64,000 bases of DNA from Actinostola sp. cb2023 (GCA_033675265.1 JAUJYZ010001253.1:226860-290859); one strand, 5' to 3'. Counted from the stretch's first letter, positions 49,483 to 60,529 are shown. Notes: generated by a model not told the origin, from the letters alone. Made by a program: numbers and translations.

Positions 49483-49772
49483 TTTCACTACACGAGCAAA
49501 TTTAAATTTCCTTAACAAATTTTCCTTGTCAAGGAAGACTTGCTCGTGTAGACGACAAAAACATCGCCAATTTTTCCTTATCAAGGAAAACTTGCTCGTG
49601 TAGACGACAAAAACATCGCCAATTTTTTCCTTGTCAAGGAAAACTTGCTCGTGTAGATGACAAAGAATTGTCAAGTTTTCCTTGTCAAGGAAAACTTGTC
49701 AAGGAAAACTTGTCAAGGAAAACTTGTCAAGGAAAACTTGTCAAGGAAAACTTGTTCGTGTAGATGCGGCTT
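49483..49772. mobile_element. Fold-back of the CTACACGAGC family, copy 2, expanded
   Basis: CTACACGAGCAAATT at the left and CTTGTTCGTGTAGATGCGGC at the right. The interior is TTTTCCTTGTCAAGGAAAAC in tandem, including five consecutive 14-bp AAGGAAAACTTGTC units at 49683-49752 and three ~60-bp units ending GTGTAGACGACAAAAACATC. Looks like a fold-back expanded internally. Confidence 0.75.
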
Positions 49773-50726
49773 TATTCATTCTCATAATGCCATATTGACT
49801 CCTTCACCGACAACTTTGGATTGAAATATCCTGCAATCGTATAAACTAACTCAGTTAGCATTGTTACAAGGAATTAACATTTTTCAATAGAATCAGAGCT
49901 TTTGTTAACATAAAACTGTTGTAGCTCATAAAATAATAATTCACTGATAACAATAGTGAAGTTAAATTTACAATTATATACCCAACAACAACGGTCTCCA
50001 GAGAGCACTTAGTACTACAACGCTCTAATGATCAAAATCATATCCATTGTTTCACGTTAATTATTTATCTTACTTTATTTTAATTCATGGATTATGCGTA
50101 ATCCACGAGTTATAGGGATGACATTGGGACAATTTTGGGATCACTCACTCACTCGGCTGTAAACTTTCATTACGTTGCCGCTGAAGTACATCGCAGGCTC
50201 ACAACTTGAGGGGGTGGGGGTGGGGGAAGGCCGGGTGGAAATCCACGAGGCCTTTGATTATATACCTTGGCAAAGTTCTTGAAATACTGGGATATCTAAT
50301 GTTGGCTTGGTTGCTTCAAATTTTTCATTGATAGTTTTTGTTTCACCTTTCAAGTTTTTTTTTTTTTTTTTTTACCTTTCAACTTTTAATTAGAACATAT
50401 ATGAATCGAGGGGAGCTTGGGTCCGAGAGGCGTTTAATTTCGTATGAGTGCCGGGAAATTTACGAAACGGAGTTATCAAGAGTTATGATCACGGTACGGA
50501 ATCGAAGCTAGACATCTATTCAACCAATCACAGCGCGCAAAATCGTTACTCAACCAATCAGAATGCTTGGTTGGACACGGCACGGTTACTGGTTACTCTT
50601 CTGGTAGTTTCTGGTCAATCCAAGTATTTACAAGACTTCTATAAATATTGTTAGGCACTTAGAATCATATTCACTCTACTACACAAACTCTCGTTGTTAC
50701 CACAGCAGTTTGGTCTCACGCTCTGA
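49773..50726. other. No gene seen
   Basis: AT-rich; includes a poly-T run at about 50356-50375 and a G-rich patch at 50210-50240. Confidence 0.4.
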
Positions 50727-50862
50727 AGTAATAGCTCGGGTCCCGAAATAGACGTCCCACGCCCCGGCGCTTATTCAAAACTCAGCCCCGTTGACCCAGC
50801 ATTTAATCGAGCCCGGCGTTAATTCAGGGCCCGGCGCCGTCTAATCGAGAAAACACGGCCAT
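50727..50862. repeat. GC-rich dispersed repeat (CCCGGCGcTTAATTC)
   Basis: Three or four reiterations of GCCCGGCGYYTATTC-like motifs, a repeat seen across invertebrate genomes (from memory). Not classified. Confidence 0.45.
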
Positions 50863-51240
50863 GGAGATCATTTTAATTATGATAAGTGGACGCGGACACC
50901 AAATTAAAACGAAGTTGGAACGCCGGTTATTTTTAATGTCAAAAACCGGTTGGTACATTTCAGTCATGAACTGCTCTAATCCCTGTATGTTGAATTTCCT
51001 TTTTACAGTGGCGAATGGCAATTCTTTTTTTAAGTTTAATCTTTTTGTGCTATTTTTGTATTTATTTGATGAATTAACGGATAAAAAGACAACTGATATT
51101 GTTTTTTTATCTTGGACTCTGCTTCGATCAGGACGAATCTACGTAATGGGATTTATGAATAGAGATTTGAGTTGCGCACTTTGAATTCTTTAGAAACTGA
51201 TATATATAGCACCTCACATTTTCGTTATCTGTAGGCGTAG

Positions 51241-51505
51241 AATTCTCTTCTCTTCTCTTCTCTTCTCTTCTCTTCTCTTCTCTTCTCTTCTCTTTCTCTT
51301 CTCTTCTTCTCGTTTCTCGATTTCTCTCTTCTTCTCTTCTCTTCTCTTCTCTTCTCTTCTCTTCTCTTCTCTTCTCTTCTCTTCTCTCTCTCTTCTCTCT
51401 CTCTTCTCTTCTCTCTTCTCTTCTCTTCTCTTCTCTTCTCTTCTCTTCTCTTCTCTCTTCTCTCTCTCTTCTCTTCTTCTCTTCTCTCTCTTCTTCTCTC
51501 TTTCC
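51241..51505 (+). repeat. (TTCTC)n pentanucleotide tract
   Basis: About 265 bases of TTCTC with slips. Glu/Arg-rich frames on the minus strand are artefacts. Confidence 0.98.
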
Positions 51506-51764
51506 AACAGTTGCCACTCATGCATTTATTTCTTCCCTGTCGACTGTGAAGTGCATTTTCCCCCTTTTTGTCAAAGTGTGTATATGTAAGTGTTCGCAAA
51601 CACAGCAAACAAGCGTATACTTATAAAAACTGAAATTCAGTGAACCCAAAAACAAAAAAAGTGTTCTATAAAAAGTGCCACTAGATATATCAGATATATG
51701 TGATCATCATGAGATATCATCGGGCTCAAGGCACTCTTTACTGCATGTAGTCTGCCATTATTAA

Positions 51765-52221
51765 AGTGCATATCAGGGTTTTGGGTTTCTTTTGAAAATC
51801 GATTACATATAACGTGAATAGTGGGATGGTTCAGTATTTTGTGATTTGAGCTTCGCATTTGCGAGTTATGAAGGTTTGAAATCATGATATACTAATTAGG
51901 TGACGTCAATGCAGGCATTTGCCGTAACTTATTTTAACTTTTTCAAGTAGCACTCTTTTCTAAAATAGAAATAAAAGTTTAACATCATTTATATAAGTTG
52001 TAGAATGACTTTTTGCCAGTTTAAAAATGTCAGTAATTTGCAAAGGGGCGCTTTTGTATAATAAATGATGCCTGCGTTGACGTCACCTAATTAACATATC
52101 ACGATTTCAAACCATCATAACTCGCAAATGCGAAGCTCAAATCACAAAATACTGAACCATCCCACTATTCACTTCATATACAATCGATTTTCAAAAGAAA
52201 CCCAAAACCCTGATATGCACT
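51765..52221. mobile_element. TTAA-flanked MITE, copy 1, 457 bp
   Basis: Ends AGTGCATATCAGGGTTTTGG, inverted at the right, flanked by TTAA on both sides (51761-51764, 52222-52225). Arms of about 160 bp include TGTGATTTGAGCTTCGCATT and GTGACGTCAA. TTAA duplications belong to piggyBac or Kolobok; no transposase is present. Confidence 0.85.
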
Positions 52222-52313
52222 TTAAGCCTAGCTATTAGTCTGAGCCTGTGGGCTTACACTTAACTTGTCTGTGCCGTCCATTAGCCGTTAGTCACATATA
52301 TCGGTTTCAGTGT

Positions 52314-52399
52314 TATATAGAGGATACGAGCAAGATCTGCTGTCTTACGATATCTCTCTCTCATTTGCAGCGCTCTTTAAAGGTGTTGAATTATTTTGG
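52314..52399 (+). promoter_or_regulatory. Candidate short exon with strong splice signals
   Basis: TATATAG at about 52314, a fine acceptor (TCTCTCTCATTTGCAG) and a near-perfect donor (TTTTG|GTAAGTATG) enclose a 28-base exon (about 52372-52399). It could be a small internal exon or the end of a first exon. Coding content cannot be judged at this size. Confidence 0.25.
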
Positions 52400-52589
52400 T
52401 AAGTATGAAACCTGGTGAAAAAGCATTTTAATGTTTAATACATCATTTATATTATTATTGTGTATTTTTAATTTTTAAATTTTTAAATTTTTTGAAGAAC
52501 GTTTCCTGAAAGAAAGAATAATGTAGCAATAAGGAACCCATCTGTGCATTTTCTGTTTTCTTTTTTTTTTTTTTGTTCTTCTCATAAGT

Positions 52590-52640
52590 AACGCACAGAA
52601 CATTGTTTAAATATTGTAGCAACACAGAGGTATATTTTCG
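52590..52640 (-). repeat. Fragment of the 84-bp repeat family
   Basis: AGTAACGCACAGAACATTGT … GTAGCAACACAGAGGTAT is the reverse complement of part of the repeat at 56722-57145. Confidence 0.75.
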
Positions 52641-52667
52641 TTTCTTTTCTGTATTCACAGAATACAA

Positions 52668-52971
52668 AAATAAATAAATAAATAAATACAAAAATAAATA
52701 CAAAAATAAATACAAAAATAAATAAATGAATGAATGAATGAATGAATGGATGAATGAATGAATGAATGAATGAATGAATGGATGGATGGATGGATGAATG
52801 AATGAATGAATGAATGAATGGATGGATGAATGAATGAATGAATGAATGAATGAATGAATGGATGGATGGATGGATGGATGAATGAATGAATGAATGAATG
52901 AATGAATGAATGAATGAATGAATGAATGAATGAATGAATGAATGAATGAATGAATGAATGAATGAAAAAAT
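52668..52971 (+). repeat. (AAAT)n, (GAAT)n and (GGAT)n tract
   Basis: AAATA units, then about 290 bases of GAAT with four blocks of GGAT. Transitions occur in phase, so GGAT arose from GAAT and spread locally. Confidence 0.97.
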
Positions 52972-53387
52972 TAATTAATAAATAAATACATTTTTTAATG
53001 AATGTTTAAATAAATAAGCCGGAAATTTTGGACAACCTCATTATTACAGGCCTAGCCCTCTCATGCAATACACCGATTCACACGAATCATGCAGGACTAC
53101 CAATCACTACTTCCATCGATAAAACTAGAAGTATACTAGCTAGTAGTTTTACGCGCTTGATGCATGGAACACTGTCATTGGCATTGTCTAAAGGTTTGGC
53201 GCCGCGGGAAGCGTACGTGGTCCAAAGTCCGCTTTGTGAAATCATTTTGACATCAGTTTACTCGCGCTATCATCAAATGACGATAAAATCGTTTACACAG
53301 CTATCTAGTCCAATTTACTGAGTGAAAGGCTTGAAAATGACTTTGGAAAACATATTATACAAACATTAACGGCTGACTTTATTTTGT

Positions 53388-53600
53388 AGTCTGCGAACAG
53401 TCCCTCCTTTTCCCTCCAGACTCAGTGAAATCGACGAGTTTTTAGAAACCCGTGGACGCGAGGAGAACGGGGACGAGCGGGGAGAAGCCGCCCCCTAAAC
53501 TCTCCCCAATCCTTGCGCGTCCGGGATCAGTTTTTCCCGGGATCGGGTTTTCTCTTGTTCGACTGAGTCTGGAGGGAAAAGAGGGACTGTTCACAGTCAG
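53388..53600. mobile_element. MITE, ~213 bp
   Basis: GCGAACAGTCCCTCCTTTTC … CCAGACTCAGT at the left, inverted TGTGAACAGTCCCTCTTTTC … CCAGACTCAGT at the right. A GC-rich core contains CGGGATC repeats. Confidence 0.75.
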
Positions 53601-53628
53601 AAACGCTTTGGACATTCGTCTTCTGCAC

Positions 53629-53698
53629 AGCCGTTTTTAGTCTCGTTCCATTCCCTCGCGGTCCTTTCCAGGGGAATGGAACGAGACTATAAACGGCT
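53629..53698. repeat. 70-bp hairpin
   Basis: AGCCGTTTTTAGTCTCGTTC … CCATTCCC pairs with GGGGAATGGAACGAGACTAT…AAACGGCT; arms 28 bp with a 14-base loop. Probably a miniature element. Confidence 0.75.
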
Positions 53699-53996
53699 AC
53701 GAAAGGAGACTATTTGGACATTGGAAAAATGCTATATAATTAATAAATAAAGATATTCTTATTATTAATTTGATGGTCACTAATTACATGGCTACTAAAA
53801 AAATCGAGTGGGATGTGAACAAAGCCCTTTCCATGAAAATTGGGAATCGGAAAAACGAATTTCCAATAAAAAGATGAAGAAGCCAAAAGGAAAATTTCGA
53901 TATCAGTTTGTCATTAATACAACATTGAATTTATACCATATATTGATGATAATAATATACAAACATATACCATATATGAATGCAAATTCTTAAATG

Positions 53997-54174
53997 AATT
54001 ACCTTTTCGCCTATAACGAGTGTAATTACTCAAACTGTAACTTAGCTACCCATTAATAATAATAATAATAATTATAATTATAGTTATAATTATAATAATA
54101 ATTATTATTGTTATTAATGGGGTAGCTAAGTTACAGTTTGAGTAATTACACTCGTTATAGGCGAAAAGGTAATT
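53997..54174. repeat. Near-perfect palindrome with (TAA)n core, 178 bp
   Basis: Arms of about 62 bp start AATTACCTTTTCGCCTATAA and differ by a single G insertion (CCC vs GGGG). The centre is (AAT)n turning into (ATT)n. Confidence 0.9.
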
Positions 54175-54603
54175 AATTCCTACTTGAAAGAGTTATTTTA
54201 CTTTAAATTTGTGAGAACATCACTAAGACTTTTTCTTTGCAAAGCAAAACAAAATCCCATCATTCAAGCTGTCAAATCCTGGATGTGATCATTGTTTGAT
54301 CTTCAAGTACTTTTTATCAGCTTTAAGCGTAACGCTTCCATATGGCACGAACACGTACATAATTCGAATACAGAATCATCCGTTTTGTCAGATAATCACA
54401 CCTTGCATGGTCTAGGGGATATTCTTTATTCAAATCTGCATGCTTGATTTGTTTTACTTCATGGGATTCTCTATAAAGAAAGCAAGCAAAGTTTTAAAGG
54501 AAAATAATCAAACGAGGAAACATAAAAACACCAACGCAACAGAAAGTGATTAAATTAAGAAAAATGAAATGAAAAAAGGACATATATATATCTAACAGAT
54601 AAA

Positions 54604-55026
54604 AGAGGAAAGGAAAGGAAAGGAAAGGAAAGGAAAGGAAAGGAAAGGAAAAGGAAAGGAAAGGAAAGGAAAAAGGAAAGGAAAGGAAAGGAAAGGAAAA
54701 GAAAGGAAAGGAAAGGAAAGGAAAGGAAAGGAAAGGAAAGGAAAGGAAAGGAAAGGAAAGGAAAGGAAAGGAAAGGAAAGGAAAAGGAAAGGAAAGGAAA
54801 GGAAAGGAAAGGAAAAAAGGAAGGAAAGGAAAGGAAAGGAAAGGAAAGGAAAGGAAGGAAAGGAAAGGAAAGGAAAAGGAAAGGAAAGGAAAGGAAAGGA
54901 AAGGAAAGGAAAGGAAAGGAAAGGAAAGGAAAGGAAAGGAAAGGAAAGGAAAGGAAAGGAAAGGAAAGGAAAGGAAAGGAAAGGAAAGGAAAGGAAAGGA
55001 AAGGAAAGGAAAAGAAAGGAAAGGAA
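54604..55026 (+). repeat. (AAAGG)n pentanucleotide tract
   Basis: About 420 bases of GAAAG units with single-base slips. Phe/Leu/Ser frames on the minus strand are artefacts. Confidence 0.98.
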
Positions 55027-56063
55027 CAAAATGTGGAGTAAGTCAAAGTAGTGAGAAGACGCAAGTAAATTAAACAACTGACTGGCTCATAAAAGAAAGA
55101 ACCCTCCCAAAAAAATAGAAAACATGGAATAAAAATGAAATGAAAGTAGAAAGAGAGAGTGGCAGCTGCAAAGAAACCCTTGTATTTTTCTACAAAAGAG
55201 AACACTCACTAAAATGACATTATCACCAAAGTCGTACTATAGAAATACTCTCCCAGTTGGACACTGTCAACAAAGTCGAATAACTTGTCGCTTTTACAAT
55301 TGTTCAATTTTCATTGCATAACGTAATGTTTATCATTTAGAGTATTCATTTGTCAATGTTTATCAGCTTTATAGTCAGAGATCTGAACTATTGTGTAAAC
55401 ACCAGTACATGCTAGACTGAGAGGCGAAGCATATTGATTTGAAATGGGTTCTCTTTGTTATTTTAATAGATAAATAATTTATAGCTAATTTAATAAAGTT
55501 AATTTTAAAATGTTCATTTAACTTGCGCAGGAAAACACCAGTCGCCACTTTGGCGCGAATTTTTAATCCAGAAATCCTTGATGAATACATGTAATTTCAA
55601 ACGAGACAGCTAAACAAATATTGCAGTTATTGTAAAACATTATTTATCAATTGATTGTGAGAGTAGTTTTCTGATCTATGAGATACGAAAGTTAAAATAC
55701 TGAAAATTACATTCAAATTGGACAAGATTTCAAGTCACGTGACAAGTCGTCAGTGTGCAGGCCGCACGCGCGTTCGTTTTGGCGGGAGTTTGGCTAAACG
55801 TACGTGTCAGACACCAGTAGCTCGCTTATCTAGAATTATATCGGTGTTGTTGTGAACATAAGGTACTGTGAAATGACAAGTTGATATTTAACTTATAGGT
55901 TCATTGTTTTTTTGCTATTTCAGGTGTGTCTTTTAAACGTACTATAGAATTGAATTAATATTCGGTTAGAGATGTATTTAGAAACAGTGCAGCCAGACAA
56001 AAATAGTAATTCAATAGTTGATTCACATTTTTAGTACACATTTAATAGACAATACAGTTCAGT
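55027..56063. other. No confident gene
   Basis: AT-rich. At 55750-55875 a GC-richer stretch (CGCACGCGCGTTCG) ends near AAG|GTACTG and could be a promoter or first exon, but evidence is weak. Confidence 0.3.
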
Positions 56064-56282
56064 TCACATCTCATAGCGACTTTTAACACAATTGCTTCCT
56101 ATAAAACTGAATGAGAACCTTATGAGTAATACAGACAAGTACAAGCGAACAATATTTCTATCTGAGCTGTGCTCCGTGGTCAGACATGGGTCGTATGGTG
56201 GCAGCATAGCCGGTGCGCCTTTATATGCCTTCCACTCGACCACGTTGAGCTGCGTCCTTCGTAATTCAGCTACCGGCTGCAA
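56064..56282 (-). other. 72-codon open frame of unknown nature
   Basis: On the minus strand a pyrimidine-rich acceptor-like CTTCCTTGCAG (about 56279) leads into PVAELRRTQLNVVEWKAYKG and on to a stop. The part from 56282 to about 56150 has gene-like GC content, but the C-terminal part turns hydrophobic and AT-rich, and the end (GTGAACTGAACTG) looks like a retroelement tail. A terminal exon or a retroelement fragment are both possible. Confidence 0.25.
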
Positions 56283-56663
56283 GGAAGGATGATTATTATT
56301 ATTATCTCAATTCAAGTGACCGACTGTAGCCTTTTGGTCGGACACAACATAGTAGTATTTCACTGAGATTGGAGGGCCTGCAAAAAATAACGTCACATAT
56401 ATCCAGCCGATGTGTTTTTGTTTTCTGAACTGAATATCTGCCGAATAAACTTTTAAAATTGTCACAGAAAATTGATGACTCTTTTCTTCTTGACATTCAG
56501 TAGTACTCTACATTTACCAATGATATATACACTTTAGAAGGCGTCAATCATTTTGTTATTGCTAAAGTTATACAATAGATTGAGTAATTCCAGTCTCAAT
56601 CACCTGTCCCAACATAAGTTATTTTTCTTTAAACTTTAAATAGTGTTTGCATTTATTTTATAG

Positions 56664-56712
56664 TCGCACTGTTCGTACAATAGACGACGTGTTAGGAGCA
56701 GGGAATTTTGAG
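56664..56712 (+). CDS. Isolated 49-bp exon resembling a kinase glycine-rich loop
   Basis: Bounded by a pyrimidine-rich acceptor (TTTATTTTATAG) and a strong donor (GAG|GTAAGTTA). After one base that completes a split codon it reads RTVRTIDDVLGAGNFE, ending in phase 0. IDDVLGAGNF fits the start of a protein-kinase domain (I-x-x-V-L-G-x-G-x-F). The residue after F would normally be Gly and is Glu here. No ATP-lysine, catalytic-loop or DFG exons were found downstream within the window, so either the rest lies beyond it, separated by long introns, or the resemblance is chance. An 84-bp tandem repeat follows directly in the presumed intron. Confidence 0.33.
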
Positions 56713-56721
56713 GTAAGTTAT

Positions 56722-57145
56722 CTATAGACTCCTCTGTGTTGAAAATAACATTCAAACAATGTTCTGTGAGTTACTTTTTATTCAGTGGAAGGTTACTTTA
56801 TAAAACGAAACCGCACAGATCGGCTCTTTAGTATTGCTACAGTATTCACACGATCTTCTGTGGGTTATTTTTCTGGAAAAGCTCGATCTTCAAACATAAA
56901 CGCACAGATACCTCTGTGTTGCTACAGTATTCAAACGATCTTCTATGCGTTACTTTTCTGGAAAAGCTCTTCAAACATAAACTCACACAGATACCTCTGT
57001 GTTGCTACAGTATTCAAACGATCTTCTATGCGTTACTTTTCTGGAAAAGCTCTTCAAACACGGCAAATCCACAGATATACCTCTGCGTACGTTGCTAGAA
57101 TTTTAAAAAGATCTTCCATGCGTTACTTTATTGAAAGAGTATATT
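56722..57145 (+). repeat. 84-bp tandem repeat, ~4.5 units
   Basis: CAGATACCTCTGTGTTGCTA … TTCAAACGATCTTCTATGCG … CTGGAAAAGCTC recurs at 56816, 56904, 56988 and 57072 (periods 88, 84, 84). Inverted fragments at 52590-52640 and 63885-64000 show it is dispersed too. Confidence 0.93.
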
Positions 57146-58154
57146 TTATCGGCATAGATCGATTGTTGTAGTAATCATACCTTTGATTCAGTGGCAGTGT
57201 TCAGTTATTTATAAAATAAACACAAGTGAGTTTATTTAAACACGACAAACTGGATTTCTAATCGTAAATGTCAAGCAATTTTCATTTCAATTTGTGGTTA
57301 TGTGGCGCAGTGTTCTTCGCGGTGATGCGACATTTAAATTTCTTCTTCCTCTTCTGGTAATTCTGCATTCTTCTTCTGTATTTTGCTGTAGCATGAAGCT
57401 AGCGGCGAAAACTCAAGCGATGACTTTTTGTTTCCGGTTAATCCCGTTTAAAGTCGACAAAAAGAGATTGAAAACAGCTTCATTTTGCTTTATCTCACAT
57501 TGAAAGATACTCATGTGATTTTAAAAAAATCATAAAAAATTTATAACAATCAGCATGCTTTTTTCTGTGCGTTTCTTGTTTGTTTCTTTATTTGACTGGA
57601 AAAACGTGAATTATTACTGAATCGAAGTTGGAGTGTAGTAGTATAGTACCCCTACAAAAGCCAGTAACGAAGGGAAGCGGAATATGGGCGCGCGGGCAAT
57701 ATTGGAGTAACGGTCCTTACCCAAGAAAGACTTAGAAGATGGTCGCAAAAACAAGAGAAAATTGCATAATTAATAAAGTCAGTCAATATTGCCCAAGTAA
57801 ATGGCGTCTGTTGTCGGGCATACGATCACTCTCAAAGCGATTGTGAAAGTGGGGGTCTCTATATATATATATACAAACTCTCCAGTCAAAGAAACCCTGC
57901 CACGATGTAGTCGATAGGGATCAAAACTGATTGCATTATCTTCGATCTACGAGGTCTGGTGAATGCTTGGGATGAGACAAATGCATTTTGAATGAGTGCG
58001 CATCGTTTCTTTGATTAGTGCTTGTAAACTATAGCTTATTCAGACGTGTGAAATGTTCCATTAAATATCCCGTGTAGAGTTTCTTTTGCATACTGGAGAG
58101 TATATTTCTACAGAGAATAAATATGTGTTTTTTTTCCTATTAATTTGGATAGAA
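57146..58154. other. No gene seen
   Basis: AT-rich; a short (TA)n at about 57861. Looked for further kinase exons here without success. Confidence 0.4.
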
Positions 58155-58177
58155 AACAGACAATAATAAAAATAATA

Positions 58178-58242
<65 letters not shown>

Positions 58243-58290
58243 GTAATAATGATAATAACTTTATTTCTCAAAACAAATTACAAATAAGAG
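58155..58290 (-). mobile_element. (AAT)n with LINE-like tail, minus strand
   Basis: About 30 AAT units, then AACTTTATTTCTCAAAACAA and TTACAAATAAGAG. On the minus strand this is an AATAAAGTT-type LINE 3' end with a (TTA)n tail; TTACAAATAAGAGAT is shared with 11952. Confidence 0.55.
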
Positions 58291-58642
58291 ATTTAAAAAA
58301 AATGTCATTTCACTAGTCAATGAGAACGTGTTATATATAGCATAAATATGCACTCGAAAGAACCATAGTTAATAGAAGGGACTATTACTTATGAGTGAAG
58401 ACTGAATGGTGGCGTTCTGAAGGTAAATACACTAGATTGACTACTATATTCTGGTCTAAAAAGCACAACATGTACAGTAAACAACACTTAAAAGCCCAAG
58501 GAATCTATCTACAATCTAATCTTCGGTGGCTGTTGGATATCTGATTCCAAATATGTAAAAAAAAATCGCACAAATGGAAAAAAGCTTTTGAACACCTGAT
58601 GGGAACCAAATGTTCCAAACTTTAGAATACCTCGCCACAGAA

Positions 58643-58898
58643 GGGCCGTACACAGCACAGGAGCACAGGTGCATGCAGGGGGAAGTTGTCCCCCCTCCCC
58701 CCCCCCCTAGCAAGTCGAAAAAGATACCAAAAAGTACTGAGAACTGTACTATATTTATTTATTATTTTTGCTGTTAAATTTTTTAAATACGTACTGCACC
58801 ACCCCCCCCCCCCCCCCCCCTGCATCCCCCTTCCTGCACCCCCCCCCCCCCCCCCCCCCTCTCCCGCGCCCCCTTGAAGTTTGGATTATGTACGGCCC
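58643..58898. mobile_element. GGGCCGTACA MITE, copy 1
   Basis: Ends GGGCCGTACACAGCACAG and (complement) GGGCCGTACATAATCCAAA. Interior shared with 60320-60529: AAAAAGATACCAAAAAGTAC, TGAGAACTGTACT, TACGTACTGC. Long C runs (58802-58820, 58841-58859) may be length-unstable. Confidence 0.85.
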
Positions 58899-58904
58899 TG
58901 ATAC

Positions 58905-58985
58905 ATGTATACATAACAATATAGACCCTATTTTACGTCGTTTACAAAGAGTGCCGCTAAATATAGAGCTTGATATAGTAGCTGG
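58905..58985 (+). repeat. Dispersed repeat, copy 2 (AAAGAGTGCCGCT)
   Basis: Partner of 650-730: CATAACAATA, CGTCGTTTACAAAGAGTGCC, TAGAGCTTGATA in the same order. Confidence 0.6.
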
Positions 58986-59529
58986 GTTGGTATTCTAAAG
59001 TTGCTCCAATTCGACAAACACTTCTGACACTACCAAACATGTTACTGAACTAGCTATCTCTGGTCGAATGTGCGCGTGCATTGCGCTGAAGACCATGACA
59101 TACATAGCTGATGAGTAACGCCACCGAGATAACGTGCGATAGCAGCGATACCGTGGTTCAGTTCCTGGATTTTTAAAAGCACAAAAAGCCTGCGGTGGAC
59201 TTCCCACTGGTGCAGTGAGGAGGAATTCCAAGTGAGAACACATCAACTCTCAACTTCCGATCCTGCAAGTGACATTATAGAATCTGTCGACGATAAGTGA
59301 CCGCGTGAAATCGTTTAGGCACAATTTTTCTGCTTCTGTACAGTACTGTAATGACGAGAAAAGCGTGGGAGAGAGAGAACTTTTAAAGGTGTCTTGAATT
59401 AAGATTCCCAGTCTAGACCTTTTCAAAACACTTAGGAACAGCTCTAAAATTGTATTTGCTATACAAAAATACCATGTCTCCGAAAAGGAAAAAAAAAGAT
59501 TTACTTTTAATCAGAAATACTTTTTTCCG

Positions 59530-59561
<32 letters not shown>

Positions 59562-59889
59562 CCTTCGTGAATTTACGATTGGATGTTCAATTATAGAACA
59601 AGAAATGATGTCTTTTACTATGAGATTGCAGCCACGAAAATGTTACACAATATTTGTGGAAGTTTACTAGCCATTTCCCTTGAATCGCCACCGGTGAATT
59701 TGCCAATTCGCGCCGACGGACAAATTACTTATAAACTTATGCTCTCTTGGTTTCTGTCAATCAATTAAATTTGACGGAGTAATCTACTGTCGCTTTGCGC
59801 TGTAATGAAAAGAGAAGAAATTTCTCATATCGACCAAAAAAACTATTGACCGCTTTTAAATTGTGTTATATATAAAACAGCTAGACTCC
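58986..59889. other. No gene seen
   Basis: Small open frames only. A poly-A run lies at 59528-59552. Confidence 0.4.
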
Positions 59890-59967
59890 TCCGCAGATCG
59901 TGTTCTTTCCATCCGTCTTTCCGATCCGATGGAAAGAACACCTAAAAAGATCTGCGGCGAGGCTGTA
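59890..59967. mobile_element. Mini-element with CCGCAGATC ends, 78 bp
   Basis: TAGACTCCTCCGCAGATCGT … TTCTTTCCATC, inverted at the right (GATGGAAAGAACACC … GATCTGCGGCGAGGCT). Flanks TAAAACAGC and TAAAACTGA match over the first six bases, so a 9-bp duplication that has decayed is possible. Confidence 0.6.
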
Positions 59968-60058
59968 AAACTGACGTCTGAGTTCGAATAATACTGAGAA
60001 TCGCATGCAGTAACCAGGTCCCTATTGTCGTGGAAGCCAGATTGACGGGTTTTGTTTC

Positions 60059-60265
60059 ATGGAAGTATTGTGGTTTGGCAATGGCTATCGAATAGACAGA
60101 GAGGAAGTTCAAAGAATACTTGGAACTTCTTGTCTGTGCTTGAGAGCATTCTCATTCCCTTCAGAAAGGAAGAGCAAGCTTATTCAATATTTGCATTTGG
60201 TGTCTAGTAAACCTAATATTCCCCTTAAGAGTCGCTTTCGGCCATGGACATCGATCCGACAGTAG
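60059..60265 (+). other. 68-codon open frame of unknown nature
   Basis: ATG…TAG frame starting MEVLWFGNGYRIDREEVQ, with gene-like base composition, ending next to a TAG-rich repeat. No domain recognised and no clear splice sites; could be a fragment of a gene or retroelement, or chance. Confidence 0.2.
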
Positions 60266-60319
60266 TAGTTAGTAGTAGTAGTAGGTAAAAAAAAAAGGAA
60301 ATTAAAACTAATTTTCAGT

Positions 60320-60529
60320 GGGCCGTACACAGCACAGGGGGGGGGGGGGGGGGGGGGGGGGGAGTAGGCGTGTGTAAGACGTTAGTAAGTGTAGAGGGGT
60401 GGGGGGGAAGGGTGGGGGGAGGCAGTAAGGAGAAAAAGATACCAAAAAGTACTGAGAACTGTACTTTTTTTTTTTTTGCTGTTAAATACGTACTGCCCCC
60501 TCCCCTTGAATTTTGGGTTATGTACGGCC
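60320..60529. mobile_element. GGGCCGTACA MITE, copy 2
   Basis: Same ends and interior as 58643-58898, in the same orientation, with a long G run (60338-60362) where copy 1 has other G/C-rich sequence. The core blocks are nearly identical. Confidence 0.85.

Noticed and set aside
50861..51184. 107-codon frame starting MEIILIMISGRG
   Set aside because: AT-rich hydrophobic composition typical of random AT-rich DNA; no domain recognised.
51128..51608. Glu/Arg-rich coiled-coil-like frames
   Set aside because: Translation of the (TTCTC)n tract, seen in three frames on the minus strand.
53028..53321. 97-codon frame starting MDNLIITGLALSC
   Set aside because: No domain, no splice signals, and it lies between a microsatellite and a MITE; judged chance.
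54555..55205. 216-codon Phe/Leu/Ser-rich frame
   Set aside because: Translation of the (AAAGG)n tract on the minus strand.
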